This document shows positions 17,077 to 24,817 of a stretch of 64,000 nucleotides of DNA, piece after piece. The position numbers and the translations under genes were made by a program. How positions within the stretch are numbered: position 1 is the first letter of the stretch; every line of letters starts with the position of its first letter. This DNA is from Methylomonas lenta (lineage in GTDB: Bacteria; Pseudomonadota; Gammaproteobacteria; Methylococcales; Methylomonadaceae), in the NCBI RefSeq assembly GCF_001644015.1, contig NZ_LUUI01000076.1:1-64000 (forward strand), in the 5' to 3' direction. The notes below the pieces were generated by a model that saw only the letters and a program-made list of their open reading frames with translations, made no database searches and was not told the DNA's origin.

Positions 17077-17294
17077 GCGCCATCTTTAAGGCATGATTTC
17101 ACCTGATCCCTGGAATAACCAGCTTCCGGATTCGCTTCGAACTCCAGCAAGCACAGTTCTAGTTCAGCTTTAAGCTCGGGTGAAACTTCTACGGCTTCCG
17201 GCACTGCGGCAACGCTGTCCCAGATAAGCTCAGCAAGCCGAATGCGCCCCTGCACCAGAAGTTCAAGAATATCGGAAATAGAGATATTATTCAT
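17061..17294 (-). CDS. Addiction module antitoxin (unstable antitoxin family)
   Basis: This 77-residue acidic protein has the layout of the short antitoxins paired with ParE-like toxins: ISDILELLVQGRIRLAELIW, SVAAVPEAVE, ELELCLLEFEANPEAG, ending KDGAWRTA. It would neutralise the downstream toxin and repress the operon. The start MNNIS at 17294 fits the family N-terminus; ATGs at 17303 or 17339 would extend it. Since the toxin is truncated, the antitoxin may be a relic or may protect against related toxins. Confidence 0.75.
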   Translation of the reverse strand: MNNISISDILELLVQGRIRLAELIWDSVAAVPEAVEVSPELKAELELCLLEFEANPEAGYSRDQVKSCLKDGAWRTA

Positions 17295-17462
17295 AGCGGA
17301 CATTATCCTTGTTCGGTAAAAATCTAACACCGAACGCATAAGTGACCTGACAATTTATGTTTTTCCATTATCAGTTCGTACTTGATTATTCGGTGTACCG
17401 TCATTCAAACTATGTTGCGCAGCTCACGCAAAGTTTTAAAGGACGAATTTAAACCTTCATTC

Positions 17463-17500
17463 CTCCGAATACACTAACGCTATTCGGAGCTACGCGGGCT
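17463..17500 (+). repeat. REP-like hairpin with TACGCGGGCT tail
   Basis: A 9-bp perfect stem (ctccgaata / tattcggag, loop of 9) is followed by ctacgcgggct. The same hairpin-plus-tail design recurs at 21411-21446 and, reversed, at 22768-22806, with the tail alone near 34616. The rest of the 17295-17606 gap holds nothing else I can identify. Confidence 0.7.
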
Positions 17501-17606
17501 ATTAAGGCAAACATAGCCTTGATTTAAGGTATTAGGCTATTTATATGATGCTCTTTTACCTGACATTTCGTTCATGGGCAAAGGCATTTTCATTGTATTT
17601 ATTAGC

Positions 17607-17981
17607 CTACCTCGACCAGGTGGCTGAGCCACCATGAGGCCCGGTTGCAGTCCCAGAACCATTACTCCAGGCAGCCGAGCCTCCGCGTGCTCCATAGGCA
17701 GATCCGGATCCATGATTCCATGAGGCTGAGCCACCGTAAGCCCCGTGAGCGTAGCCAGAGCCATGATTCCAGGCCGCCGATCCGCCATAGGCGTTGGTAG
17801 CGTAACCTGAGCCATGATTCCAGGATGCGTAACCACCGTAACGGCCATAGGCGGCTCCTGATCCGCCGCCGCCAACAGCGAAGCCGCGATAACCGGCAGC
17901 CATCCAAGCCCCGGCAGGAAATGATGTCATCATCACCGAGGTAAAGCTGGCAAACAAAAGTATTTTTTTCATTCGGTTCAT
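17607..17981 (-). CDS. Exported Gly/Ser/Trp repeat protein
   Basis: This 124-residue protein has a signal peptide (MKKILLFASFTSVMMTSFPA, cleavage near GAW) and then almost only tandem copies of a 17-residue unit of the form YGGSAAWNHGSGYAHGA, about four and a half copies, each 51 bp in DNA. The same unit occurs twice in the protein at 18940-19479, and the two flank a DUF2092 lipoprotein in one leftward cluster 18 bp away. Frames on the same DNA are shadows of this repeat. The function is unknown; a surface or matrix role would suit the composition. Start at 17981 or at the second Met are both possible. Confidence 0.75.
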   Translation of the reverse strand: MNRMKKILLFASFTSVMMTSFPAGAWMAAGYRGFAVGGGGSGAAYGRYGGYASWNHGSGYATNAYGGSAAWNHGSGYAHGAYGGSASWNHGSGSAYGARGGSAAWSNGSGTATGPHGGSATWSR

Positions 17982-17999
17982 CGTTTTATCCTCATCAAT

Positions 18000-18878
18000 T
18001 TACTTTGCTTTTTGCTCAGCCCGATAAGCATCAAACTCTATTTGTTTGGAATTGGCGGGTATTTTAAACTCAAAGGTATTTGCACTTAGCTTGGGATTCA
18101 GATTCCAGTCTGCGTATTCAACCAGGAAACGGGGAAAGTTTGGGATTTGCTTATAGGTCATAGCTAAACGGAGCGGCAGTGCTTTTTTGCCGCTTTCGAT
18201 CCAGATTTCCCAATTTATACCAGGCTCCATGAAGGCGAAATGTTCACAAGGAATCCCGTTAACCATTGATGGGCCCACTACGATAGCATGGGTTAAATTT
18301 TTGGTCATTACTGCGTAAGGATCGCTATACATAAAATCCGCAGCGGGAAAGTTAATTTGAGCCTTATTCATTACAAATTCCAGCATTTCATCCATGGTAT
18401 TGACTGGCTTGGAAACAGCATATAAATTCTTCTCTGGATCGAAGGCCGAAACATTTGACCCATCGAAATACAGTTGAAAGTTCGATACGTCACCTGAAAC
18501 ATTGACCCGTAATTTATTAGGCCGCTGCAAGGCAACATCGGAGTCGACAAAAAAAGTTAGAAATTGACCGGTAACCGCTTGTAGTTCGATAAAGCTGTTC
18601 GAATGATAGGTGATTGTCTTGCTAGAGGCTAGTTTATCACTCATCTGCTTAAGCCTATCCAGAGCATATTGTTCAATAATCGGCGCCGGAGGCGGTGCAG
18701 GATTTTCAGCTTGCGCCGCCGGTTGTTGTTCTGCTGTCTTTGCTGCGGCTTGAGTTTGCACATCGACGGGAATTTTCTCCTGGTTTGCGCAGCCTTGTGA
18801 GGAAAGTGCAAGAACGATCACGGGTAACAGGATAAGTTTTGACGACATATTTCTGGAATACTTTGGTTCATTTTGCAT
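18000..18878 (-). CDS. DUF2092 family lipoprotein
   Basis: This 292-residue protein has an N-terminal hydrophobic segment ending in a lipobox-like LSSQGC, a low-complexity Ala/Pro/Gln linker (about 35-70), then a LolA/LppX-like fold recognised as DUF2092 (SNSFIELQAVTGQFLTFFVD, RPNKLRVNVSGD, and GIPCEHFAFMEPGINWEIWI). It would sit on a periplasm-facing membrane and may bind a lipid-like ligand; the function is not established. It lies between the two glycine-rich exported proteins in the same direction, suggesting a common envelope task. The start MQNEP at 18878 is kept; MSSK ten residues later is an alternative. Confidence 0.8.
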   Translation of the reverse strand: MQNEPKYSRNMSSKLILLPVIVLALSSQGCANQEKIPVDVQTQAAAKTAEQQPAAQAENPAPPPAPIIEQYALDRLKQMSDKLASSKTITYHSNSFIELQAVTGQFLTFFVDSDVALQRPNKLRVNVSGDVSNFQLYFDGSNVSAFDPEKNLYAVSKPVNTMDEMLEFVMNKAQINFPAADFMYSDPYAVMTKNLTHAIVVGPSMVNGIPCEHFAFMEPGINWEIWIESGKKALPLRLAMTYKQIPNFPRFLVEYADWNLNPKLSANTFEFKIPANSKQIEFDAYRAEQKAK

Positions 18879-18939
18879 GATCAGATCTCTTTATAAAACT
18901 AACAGTGATGGGTATTGGTCTAGCTATCGTTCAGCAAAC

Positions 18940-19479
18940 TTAGTACGGTGCTGGAACTACCTGGTAATAGGCGCCGTTGCTGCCGAAATAGGGTCTAAAC
19001 CAGTTTATGCCACATTGATAATATTGACCCGAACTGATATTTATATTTACGCAACCAGCCGGCAGGTAGGTCAGGCTAGTGCCAAGCATCATCGGCGCAG
19101 GCGCCATGGGCTGTTGCACCACAATGGTAGTAGGCGGGGGCGGGGGGCGGGATGCTGCAGCTGCGCCAATCATAGCCCCTACCGCGAGACCGGCAACACC
19201 TGCCGCAGCGACAGCGCCTCCGCTGTAACCGCCGCCGCCATAATATGCGGGGGGATGATAGCCATAGCCATAGCCATGAGGGTGGCTCCAGGCGGCCGAA
19301 CCGCCGTGAGGTCCATAGGCGACCCCGGAGCCATGACTCCAGGACGCCGAACCGCCGTGAGGTCCATAGGCAACTCCGCTTCCGCCTCCGTAGGCTCTCC
19401 ACGCGTGTGTTGGGAATGAGGTCGCGGAAATACAGATTGCCGTGACCAGAAGATAGTAACCTTTCTTTCGAATAATCAT
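18940..19479 (-). CDS. Exported Gly-rich protein with glycine-zipper segment
   Basis: This 179-residue protein has a signal peptide ending FPTHAW, two copies of the 17-residue HGGSAxWSHGSG unit shared with the protein at 17607-17981, a Tyr/Gly/His tract, a glycine-zipper hydrophobic stretch (AAAGVAGLAVGAMIGAAAA at about 88-106), a polyproline tract, and a C-terminal domain with two Cys (LPAGCVNINIS, YYQCGINWFRPYFG). The last part resembles the short secreted domain often found after glycine zippers. It probably associates with the envelope. It is the first gene of the three-gene cluster. Confidence 0.75.
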   Translation of the reverse strand: MIIRKKGYYLLVTAICISATSFPTHAWRAYGGGSGVAYGPHGGSASWSHGSGVAYGPHGGSAAWSHPHGYGYGYHPPAYYGGGGYSGGAVAAAGVAGLAVGAMIGAAAASRPPPPPTTIVVQQPMAPAPMMLGTSLTYLPAGCVNINISSGQYYQCGINWFRPYFGSNGAYYQVVPAPY

Positions 19480-19772
19480 AACGCATACCTTTACAAATGA
19501 TTTACCTACTAACCAGACAAATCTACCATGAAAACACGATGTTTTAGGAAAACATACGGAATACTGTTTTAAGAATTTGGTTCATGAAAATTCATCCCTT
19601 CCAGTTGCTTCCCATAGGTTAGGCTCAGAGCAGACTTCGTGGCGAGATTTTCAACATTCATGCCTTGTAACTACTCGCACGCTATTGTTGCAGCATTCCC
19701 AGTCAATGCAATTTGAATTGCTATGAGCAGATTGTATCCCCAGTTAGCCAGGGTCTGCAGATAGCACGGTAG

Positions 19773-19798
19773 GTTGGGCTGACGACAGGAAGCCCAAC
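19773..19798. repeat. REP-like hairpin
   Basis: gttgggct and agcccaac form a perfect 8-bp stem around a 10-base loop, typical of extragenic palindromes. It lies in the 509-bp gap between the glycine-rich gene and the sorted protein. Confidence 0.6.
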
Positions 19799-19863
19799 AA
19801 TCACCTTGGATTGAAAGACATTTCACCAAATGAATCCATTTTTTCACGACTCACATCAGCCGC

Positions 19864-19926
19864 GGGTATGCTCCGCATACCATTTTCAATAGTTTCAGAT
19901 GAATCACACGCCAAAAAAGTACGCGG
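19864..19926 (+). repeat. 63-bp direct repeat, copy A
   Basis: It is identical at about 60 of 63 positions to 20695-20757, in the same orientation. It begins with a small hairpin (ggtatgc, loop tcc, gcatacc). Copy A lies just 3' of the sorted protein gene and copy B just upstream of it. Copy A lacks the perfect terminal inverted repeat seen around copy B. Confidence 0.85.
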
Positions 19927-19988
19927 CTTTACGGAACCGCACGCTGAGTGGTGTGGGGACTGGGGGCTAGTTACCTTCGGTTACTCGA

Positions 19989-20654
19989 TTAGCATTTTCT
20001 TCTAAATTTTGTAATACCGATTAGAGATGCCATGCCAGTAAAAAATAACCAAGCGCCCGCAGGAACTGGAACAGGTTTGGCAGTTCCCACCGTAATTCCA
20101 TAGTAATTTTCATAAGTGTTTGTCCATGCAATAGTTTTAAATTCACCTTCAAATAGGACTATTCCATTTCCTTCACTTCCCAAAACGGAGTTACCAGTTA
20201 CAGTAATTGAAGAGCCGCCATAAATGCTGTTGGGTCCTCCGGCTTGAACTACTGGAGTTGCGTTAAACTCGAAACTCGCTGGAATTCCAGGTTGACCTAA
20301 ACTCCAGAATGCAATTAACGGATTGGTGACAGTTGACGAGAAAGTGATAATCCCAGGCGATTGATTTAGAGTCAATATATCCCCTACAACCGCGGGTGAT
20401 GCGTCGACCGAACCACCGATATATGTTGTCAAAGGGTTCCATAAAGTACTGTTACCTGAAATATTAGTGTTATTTAGGAGCTGGCCATTATAGGTAATGC
20501 TGACATTACCGAGGGAACCAATTGCAGTGCCATTAGTTCCGAGAGTTGCACTTTCCCAGTTAGTCCAGACAGTTGCTGCGTTTGAATTAGAAACCAAAGA
20601 ACCTGCAAGAACAAGACTAATTCCAAATACATTTAAACTGAATAATTTTTTCAT
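19989..20654 (-). CDS. VPLPA/PEP-CTERM sorted exported protein
   Basis: This 221-residue protein has a signal peptide (MKKLFSLNVFGISLVLAGSL, ending SNAA) and a C-terminal sorting signal: the motif VPVPAGAWLF, a hydrophobic helix (FTGMASLIGI) and a basic tail (KFRRKC). Proteins of this design are cut and anchored or released by an exosortase and are common surface or biofilm-matrix proteins. The middle is Gly/Ser/Thr/Asn-rich and beta-like. GGAGA six bases before the ATG at 20654 fixes the start against longer frames. Near-identical 63-bp repeats flank the gene. No exosortase is in the window. Confidence 0.85.
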   Translation of the reverse strand: MKKLFSLNVFGISLVLAGSLVSNSNAATVWTNWESATLGTNGTAIGSLGNVSITYNGQLLNNTNISGNSTLWNPLTTYIGGSVDASPAVVGDILTLNQSPGIITFSSTVTNPLIAFWSLGQPGIPASFEFNATPVVQAGGPNSIYGGSSITVTGNSVLGSEGNGIVLFEGEFKTIAWTNTYENYYGITVGTAKPVPVPAGAWLFFTGMASLIGITKFRRKC

Positions 20655-20686
20655 AAATTTCTCCATGCTTTGATTTGAGATTGTTA

Positions 20687-20774
20687 GCCGCGTAGGGTAT
20701 GCTCCGCATACCATTTTCAATAGTTTCAGATGAATCAAACGCCAAAAAGGTTCGCGGTGCGTATCCTACGCGGC
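20687..20774. repeat. 63-bp direct repeat copy B inside an 88-bp inverted-repeat element
   Basis: Perfect 10-bp terminal inverted repeats (gccgcgtagg at 20687-20696 and cctacgcggc at 20765-20774) enclose copy B (20695-20757). This is the build of a small non-autonomous element. It sits in the promoter region of the sorted protein gene, between it and the DUF6632 gene. Confidence 0.75.
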
Positions 20775-20795
20775 TGATCCCGTGTTTTGTTATTT

Positions 20796-21185
20796 TTAAC
20801 CAAAATAACGAGTTTTTGTTGGCATCAGATACCACAAGACAAAAGCTACAATAAATAAAGCGGGGATATCACCCAATAGATTTATCCGGTCGGTTTCATC
20901 AACAATGGCGTAATAAAACATAATGCCACCGTGGACAATATTCGACCAGATCGTAAACCAGATAAGGCTGGCATGGGCTAATGGATCTTTAGCGGCTAAG
21001 TATAAAAACACCCCTAAAGTGGCATAGACACCCATAATCATGTGTTCGTATTCTGGTTGTGCCGGCGTCCAACCCCAACCTGACGGCCAAATCAGCATCA
21101 TCATTGCCGGAACACCGATAATGTAAATCACGCCAATGACCGATAGAGCCGTTTTTAAATACCTAAGTTTTTCTTCTTGCTGCAT
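20796..21185 (-). CDS. Four-helix membrane protein, DUF6632-like
   Basis: This 129-residue integral membrane protein has four hydrophobic segments at about 14-34, 48-66, 72-94 and 106-122. The sequence (TLGVFLYLAAKDPLAHASLI, WSNIVHGGIMFYYAI, ending DIPALFIVAFVLWYLMP) resembles DUF6632 proteins of unknown function. It has Trp/Pro-rich loop sequence (WPSGWGWTPAQPEYEH). It stands alone between repeats, and nothing in the neighbourhood explains it. Confidence 0.65.
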   Translation of the reverse strand: MQQEEKLRYLKTALSVIGVIYIIGVPAMMMLIWPSGWGWTPAQPEYEHMIMGVYATLGVFLYLAAKDPLAHASLIWFTIWSNIVHGGIMFYYAIVDETDRINLLGDIPALFIVAFVLWYLMPTKTRYFG

Positions 21186-21794
21186 GAGATTTTCTCCTGG
21201 TTTTTCTGGGCTGTTCGTTGTTAAAATTCATCATACAAGGATTCAGTGAGGCACTAACTGCATTTGTCGCGATTGATGTGCATCGATTTTGCTTAGTGCA
21301 TCCTACGGGCTTTATTTGCACCTGATCATAGACGGTAATAAATTTGTGTCAATGCTAAAATCATCGTTTCTTCCCTATGAAGCGCATCGTATGATGCTTT
21401 AGGGCCGTAGGTCCGAATAGTGAAGCGTATTCGGAGATACGCGGGCTGGCTTTCTTTTGCTCAGGTGCGTTTGCCTTATTAGCGATGCTGATTGTCACTA
21501 AAATTCGCGAATAATTCGCTGTTGAATTAGATACGCAAGCAAAACAGGCTAATTTTTTGTATATTCAACGCTCAAACTCTATGAATCTAACGCACCGCTA
21601 GCAATATGTGTAACAGTTACTGATCAACTTTTGACGGTTGGATTGCCCGAGCCCAGTTCACACACTTAATACCTGTGGCTGAATTGCAATCCGTACTTGG
21701 GAAGACTCTCATACAGGGATCAACACCTGCCATTTGGCGTATTGGCAAGGCTTCAATACTTAGAGATACCTTTTACCAAATATAAGGAACGATT
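21186..21794. other. 609-bp intergenic region with one REP-like copy
   Basis: The region lies between divergent genes and should hold both promoters. At 21411-21446 is a hairpin (ccgaata, 8-base loop, tattcgg) followed by agatacgcgggct, the same family as at 17463. I see no gene in the rest. Confidence 0.55.
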
Positions 21795-22736
21795 ATGACC
21801 ACAACAATAAAACTTAAATGGCTGTTAGCGCTAGTAATGGTTTTTGGCGGATTTACCCTTTATAAATTATTTGAGGGGCTGGCTCATAATTCGGCCTACC
21901 AAGAATATGAATGGGTATTTAAAATCATTTCGGAATTTGGTTTATTCCTATCCGTGATTGTCTCGGTCGGTTATTTTCATCATTGGTTTATTGCCGCTGA
22001 AGAACATAAAGACGCGGAAATAAGTTTGCGCCAATCGTTGGGCAAGTATGTCGATAGCATTTTAATGAATTCCGTTAAAAGGGGGTTCCTAGGCATCACT
22101 AATAAAGAATTCGATTTCAGTCAAATTATGCATGGGCTAAAACCGGGCGATTATGTCTATTGGCTGATAACCTTCGATCCTCGTTTCAAGAATAAATCAA
22201 GGGAACTGGAAAATGCAATAAAAACCGGCGTTCACTTCAGAATGCTAATTTTAAAACCTGATAGCAGAAGTGGTGAGTTACGCGCCCAGGAAACCAATGG
22301 CTTTAATCCGCATGAATTCAATGAATATTCCAAATTATTCAAAGTCTCGCTGGAAGATGTGATCAGCCGCATCGACGATACCATAACAGGTTCGCTGGGT
22401 GTTTTCGTCTATGACGGTCTGCCCAGCCTACCGCTGTTTATTATTATCCGTAAGGAATCCAGAAAGATGGAGGTTTTTAACAGCTTTTACTTGACAGAGC
22501 CGGTATCAAAAATGCCTTATCTTCATTGGGAATCCGAAATAAAACTTGGGACTCAGGAACTCTTTGAATCTGATCACTGGAATATGTCTGAGCTGTTTCT
22601 TAATTACTTTAAGAGGCGTTGGGAAATGGAAAAAGAAAAGTTATATCCAAGTACCCAAGAAGATGAAATTAAGGACTTTATCTATGCTCCTACAGCGGCT
22701 AAACTAAAATGCACTGAACTGGTTACTTTCAATTAA
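21795..22736 (+). CDS. Membrane protein with cytosolic domain, unknown
   Basis: This 313-residue protein has two N-terminal transmembrane helices (about 9-27 and 42-65) and a cytosolic C-terminal domain of about 240 residues. The domain contains GDYVYWLITFDPRFKN, then IKTGVHFRMLILKPDS, and later SLGVFVYDGLPSLPLFIIIR. This Rossmann-like pattern, an alpha/beta unit with a GV-x-x-R-x-L-I-L-x-P strand, recalls phospholipase D-like or DUF5919-type domains, but the HKD motif is not seen. AAGGAAC lies 4 bases before the ATG. The gene stands alone, with REP-like hairpins on both sides. Function unknown. Confidence 0.6.
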   Translation: MTTTIKLKWLLALVMVFGGFTLYKLFEGLAHNSAYQEYEWVFKIISEFGLFLSVIVSVGYFHHWFIAAEEHKDAEISLRQSLGKYVDSILMNSVKRGFLGITNKEFDFSQIMHGLKPGDYVYWLITFDPRFKNKSRELENAIKTGVHFRMLILKPDSRSGELRAQETNGFNPHEFNEYSKLFKVSLEDVISRIDDTITGSLGVFVYDGLPSLPLFIIIRKESRKMEVFNSFYLTEPVSKMPYLHWESEIKLGTQELFESDHWNMSELFLNYFKRRWEMEKEKLYPSTQEDEIKDFIYAPTAAKLKCTELVTFN

Positions 22737-22741
22737 TCGCA

Positions 22742-22805
22742 CTAAAACATTTACCGTTGAATGTTTTAGCCCGCGTAGGGCGTATTAGCGAAAGCGTAAT
22801 ACGCC
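22742..22805. repeat. Two REP-like hairpins after the membrane protein gene
   Basis: The first is a perfect 10-bp stem, ctaaaacatt / aatgttttag, at 22742-22769. The second, ggcgtatta / taatacgcc with loop gcgaaagcg, is at 22779-22805 and is preceded by agcccgcgta, the reverse complement of the TACGCGGGCT tail. They may also end transcription of the preceding gene. Confidence 0.65.
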
Positions 22806-22920
22806 GAATGATTAAAGCCAACATGCTGCGCAATATGGCTACGCCTATTGACGCCCTATGAATTGCACCTTACGGCCTTGGATCGCCGATCGGTAATCCA
22901 CCAAAGATTTTGAAACTGCC

Positions 22921-22947
22921 GGGTGTTTTGCTTTCAGGAAAACACCC
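22921..22947. terminator. Hairpin between convergent genes
   Basis: gggtgtttt and aaaacaccc form a perfect 9-bp stem with a 9-base loop, 31 bp past the end of the leftward diflavin reductase gene and after the rightward membrane protein gene. The A/T-rich inner stem and position suit a bidirectional terminator, though no long T tract follows. Confidence 0.5.
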
Positions 22948-22978
22948 TAAACATTACGGCTGTATCTATTCGGACAAA

Positions 22979-24718
22979 TTAATAAACATCCCGTACATAA
23001 CGTTTATCTTTTTTCAGTTGATTGACGTAATCAATGGCTTCGGTGACGGATTTGTTGCCGTGAATGCATATCACATCATGCAGAGTTTGATCGACGTCTT
23101 TAGCCATGCGGTATGCATCGCCGCAAACGAAGAAATAGCCGCCTTGTTCCAGCCAGGCGAATAGTTCGGCACCGTTTTCCAGCATGCGATCTTGCACATA
23201 GATTTTTTCCGCCTGATCGCGCGAGAACGCCAGATCGAGTCTGGATAATAAACCGCTGGCTTGCATAGCTTCGATTTCATCTCGGTAGATGAAGTCACTG
23301 GCGGCGTTGCGGTCGCCAAAGAATAGCCAGTTTTTACCGGATGCATTGCGGATTTCGCGTTCTTGCAGAAATGCCCGGAACGGGGCAATGCCGGTGCCGG
23401 GGCCGACCATAATCATCGGCAGGCTATCATCGCTGGGTACGCGGAAGTTGTTGTTGGGTGTGAAGAATATGCGTACATCCGTATCTGCATGTGCCAAATC
23501 TGCCAAATAGGTGGAACAGACGCCTTTATGTTGGCGGCCGTGAGCATCGTAGCGCACACTGGCAACGGTTAAATGTACGCTGTCAGGATATCTTTTTCCG
23601 CTGGACGAAATGGAGTAGGCGCGGTGTTGCAAAGGTTTTAGCAGGCGCAAGAATTCAGCGGCAGAAAACTCGACGTCAGGAAATTGCAGCAATAGATCCA
23701 GCGTATCGCGGCCCCATAAATAATCGTTTAATTTGTCTTTATCGCCGCTGCTCAGCAGGTTATTCAGTTCTTGATCTCCCGAGCGATTGGCGATTTCTTC
23801 TAACAGTTCTTTGCTAGGTAGTTTGATTTCAAACTGGGTGCGCAAAGCTTCGGAGAATGGCGTTAGTTTGCCATTGACAGGTTCATCTTCTTGACCGCTG
23901 CAGCCTAAAACTTTAAGAATCTCGGCAACCAAGTCAGGGCAATTGGTGGGTATCACGCACAGAGCGTCGCCGGCTTCATAACTAAGCTCGGACCCTGCGA
24001 TGGATATTTCGTAATGACGGGTTTCTTTGGATGAATCCAGCGCCGTCAGGATACGGTTGACAGTCAATTTAGCCGAGAAGGGGTTTTTCCGATTGTAGGT
24101 CGATTTTGCGTTGTGTGTATCTGTGTCGATAATGGCAACCGTTTCAGCGCCTTCTGCCATCAGCGGGATGACTTCACTGATCCATTGTTCTGCGGCTGTT
24201 TCAAAATCAACGTCACAATCAACCCGATCGAAAATGCGTTGAGCGCCAAGTGCTTCTAAGCGATTATCCCAATCGATACCTGCCTGACAGAACAGGTCGT
24301 AACTGGTATCACCCAGAGCAAGAATTGAATACTTCAGGTTTTCCAGGCGTGGCGCATCATCACTGCTGGCAGCTTCCCACAGCATTTCGGCATTGTCCGG
24401 CATGGCGCCTTCACCGTAAGTACTGGTGACGATTAATAGATAATCCATTTTTACCAGTTGCTCGATTTCCACTTCGTCCATGCTTTTGACCACGGGTTGC
24501 AGGCCATGGCTTTTAGCGCTGGCGGCGGCATCGTTGGCCAGTGATTCTGAATTACCGGTCTGGCTACCATAAAGAATATGCAATATTCTGGCATTGGCTT
24601 GGTTAACGCTACCGGCACTATGCAGCATGTGACTGTGCATGCCGGCAAAAAAACCGGTCAGCCAAGCGCGTTGAGTATCACTGTAAGGAGCATTAAGTGG
24701 GATAAAAGGTGCTTTCAT
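22979..24718 (-). CDS. Diflavin reductase, CysJ-like
   Basis: This protein of about 579 residues has the layout of the sulfite reductase flavoprotein. A flavodoxin-like FMN domain comes first (ILYGSQTGNSESLA near residue 48, STYGEGAMPDN, GDTSYDLFCQAG). Then come an FAD domain with RAYSISSS and GVCSTYLAD, and an NADPH domain (GPGTGIAPFRAFLQER, then C-terminal DKRYVRDVY with terminal Tyr). It moves electrons from NADPH through FAD and FMN to an acceptor. No cysI is near; instead the gene lies about 100 bp downstream of the large glutamate synthase in the same direction. MKAPFIPL at 24718 is taken as the start; an ATG at 24742 is possible. Confidence 0.85.
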   Translation of the reverse strand: MKAPFIPLNAPYSDTQRAWLTGFFAGMHSHMLHSAGSVNQANARILHILYGSQTGNSESLANDAAASAKSHGLQPVVKSMDEVEIEQLVKMDYLLIVTSTYGEGAMPDNAEMLWEAASSDDAPRLENLKYSILALGDTSYDLFCQAGIDWDNRLEALGAQRIFDRVDCDVDFETAAEQWISEVIPLMAEGAETVAIIDTDTHNAKSTYNRKNPFSAKLTVNRILTALDSSKETRHYEISIAGSELSYEAGDALCVIPTNCPDLVAEILKVLGCSGQEDEPVNGKLTPFSEALRTQFEIKLPSKELLEEIANRSGDQELNNLLSSGDKDKLNDYLWGRDTLDLLLQFPDVEFSAAEFLRLLKPLQHRAYSISSSGKRYPDSVHLTVASVRYDAHGRQHKGVCSTYLADLAHADTDVRIFFTPNNNFRVPSDDSLPMIMVGPGTGIAPFRAFLQEREIRNASGKNWLFFGDRNAASDFIYRDEIEAMQASGLLSRLDLAFSRDQAEKIYVQDRMLENGAELFAWLEQGGYFFVCGDAYRMAKDVDQTLHDVICIHGNKSVTEAIDYVNQLKKDKRYVRDVY

Positions 24719-24817
24719 TAATTTACCATCTAAAGGCAGCATTCTGGCTGCGCAAACATTTTGTTTGATTATCTTGTAGGTTAATAGGCAGATAGGTATT
24801 ACCTATCTGCCGTGAGA

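Noticed and set aside
17537..17907. Two other open frames across the glycine-rich gene
   Set aside because: They are shadow readings of the 51-bp coding repeat; only the frame 17607-17981 has a signal peptide and sensible composition.
19245..19445. 51-bp tandem repeats considered as a CRISPR array
   Set aside because: The repeats have no unique spacers and encode the 17-residue protein unit.
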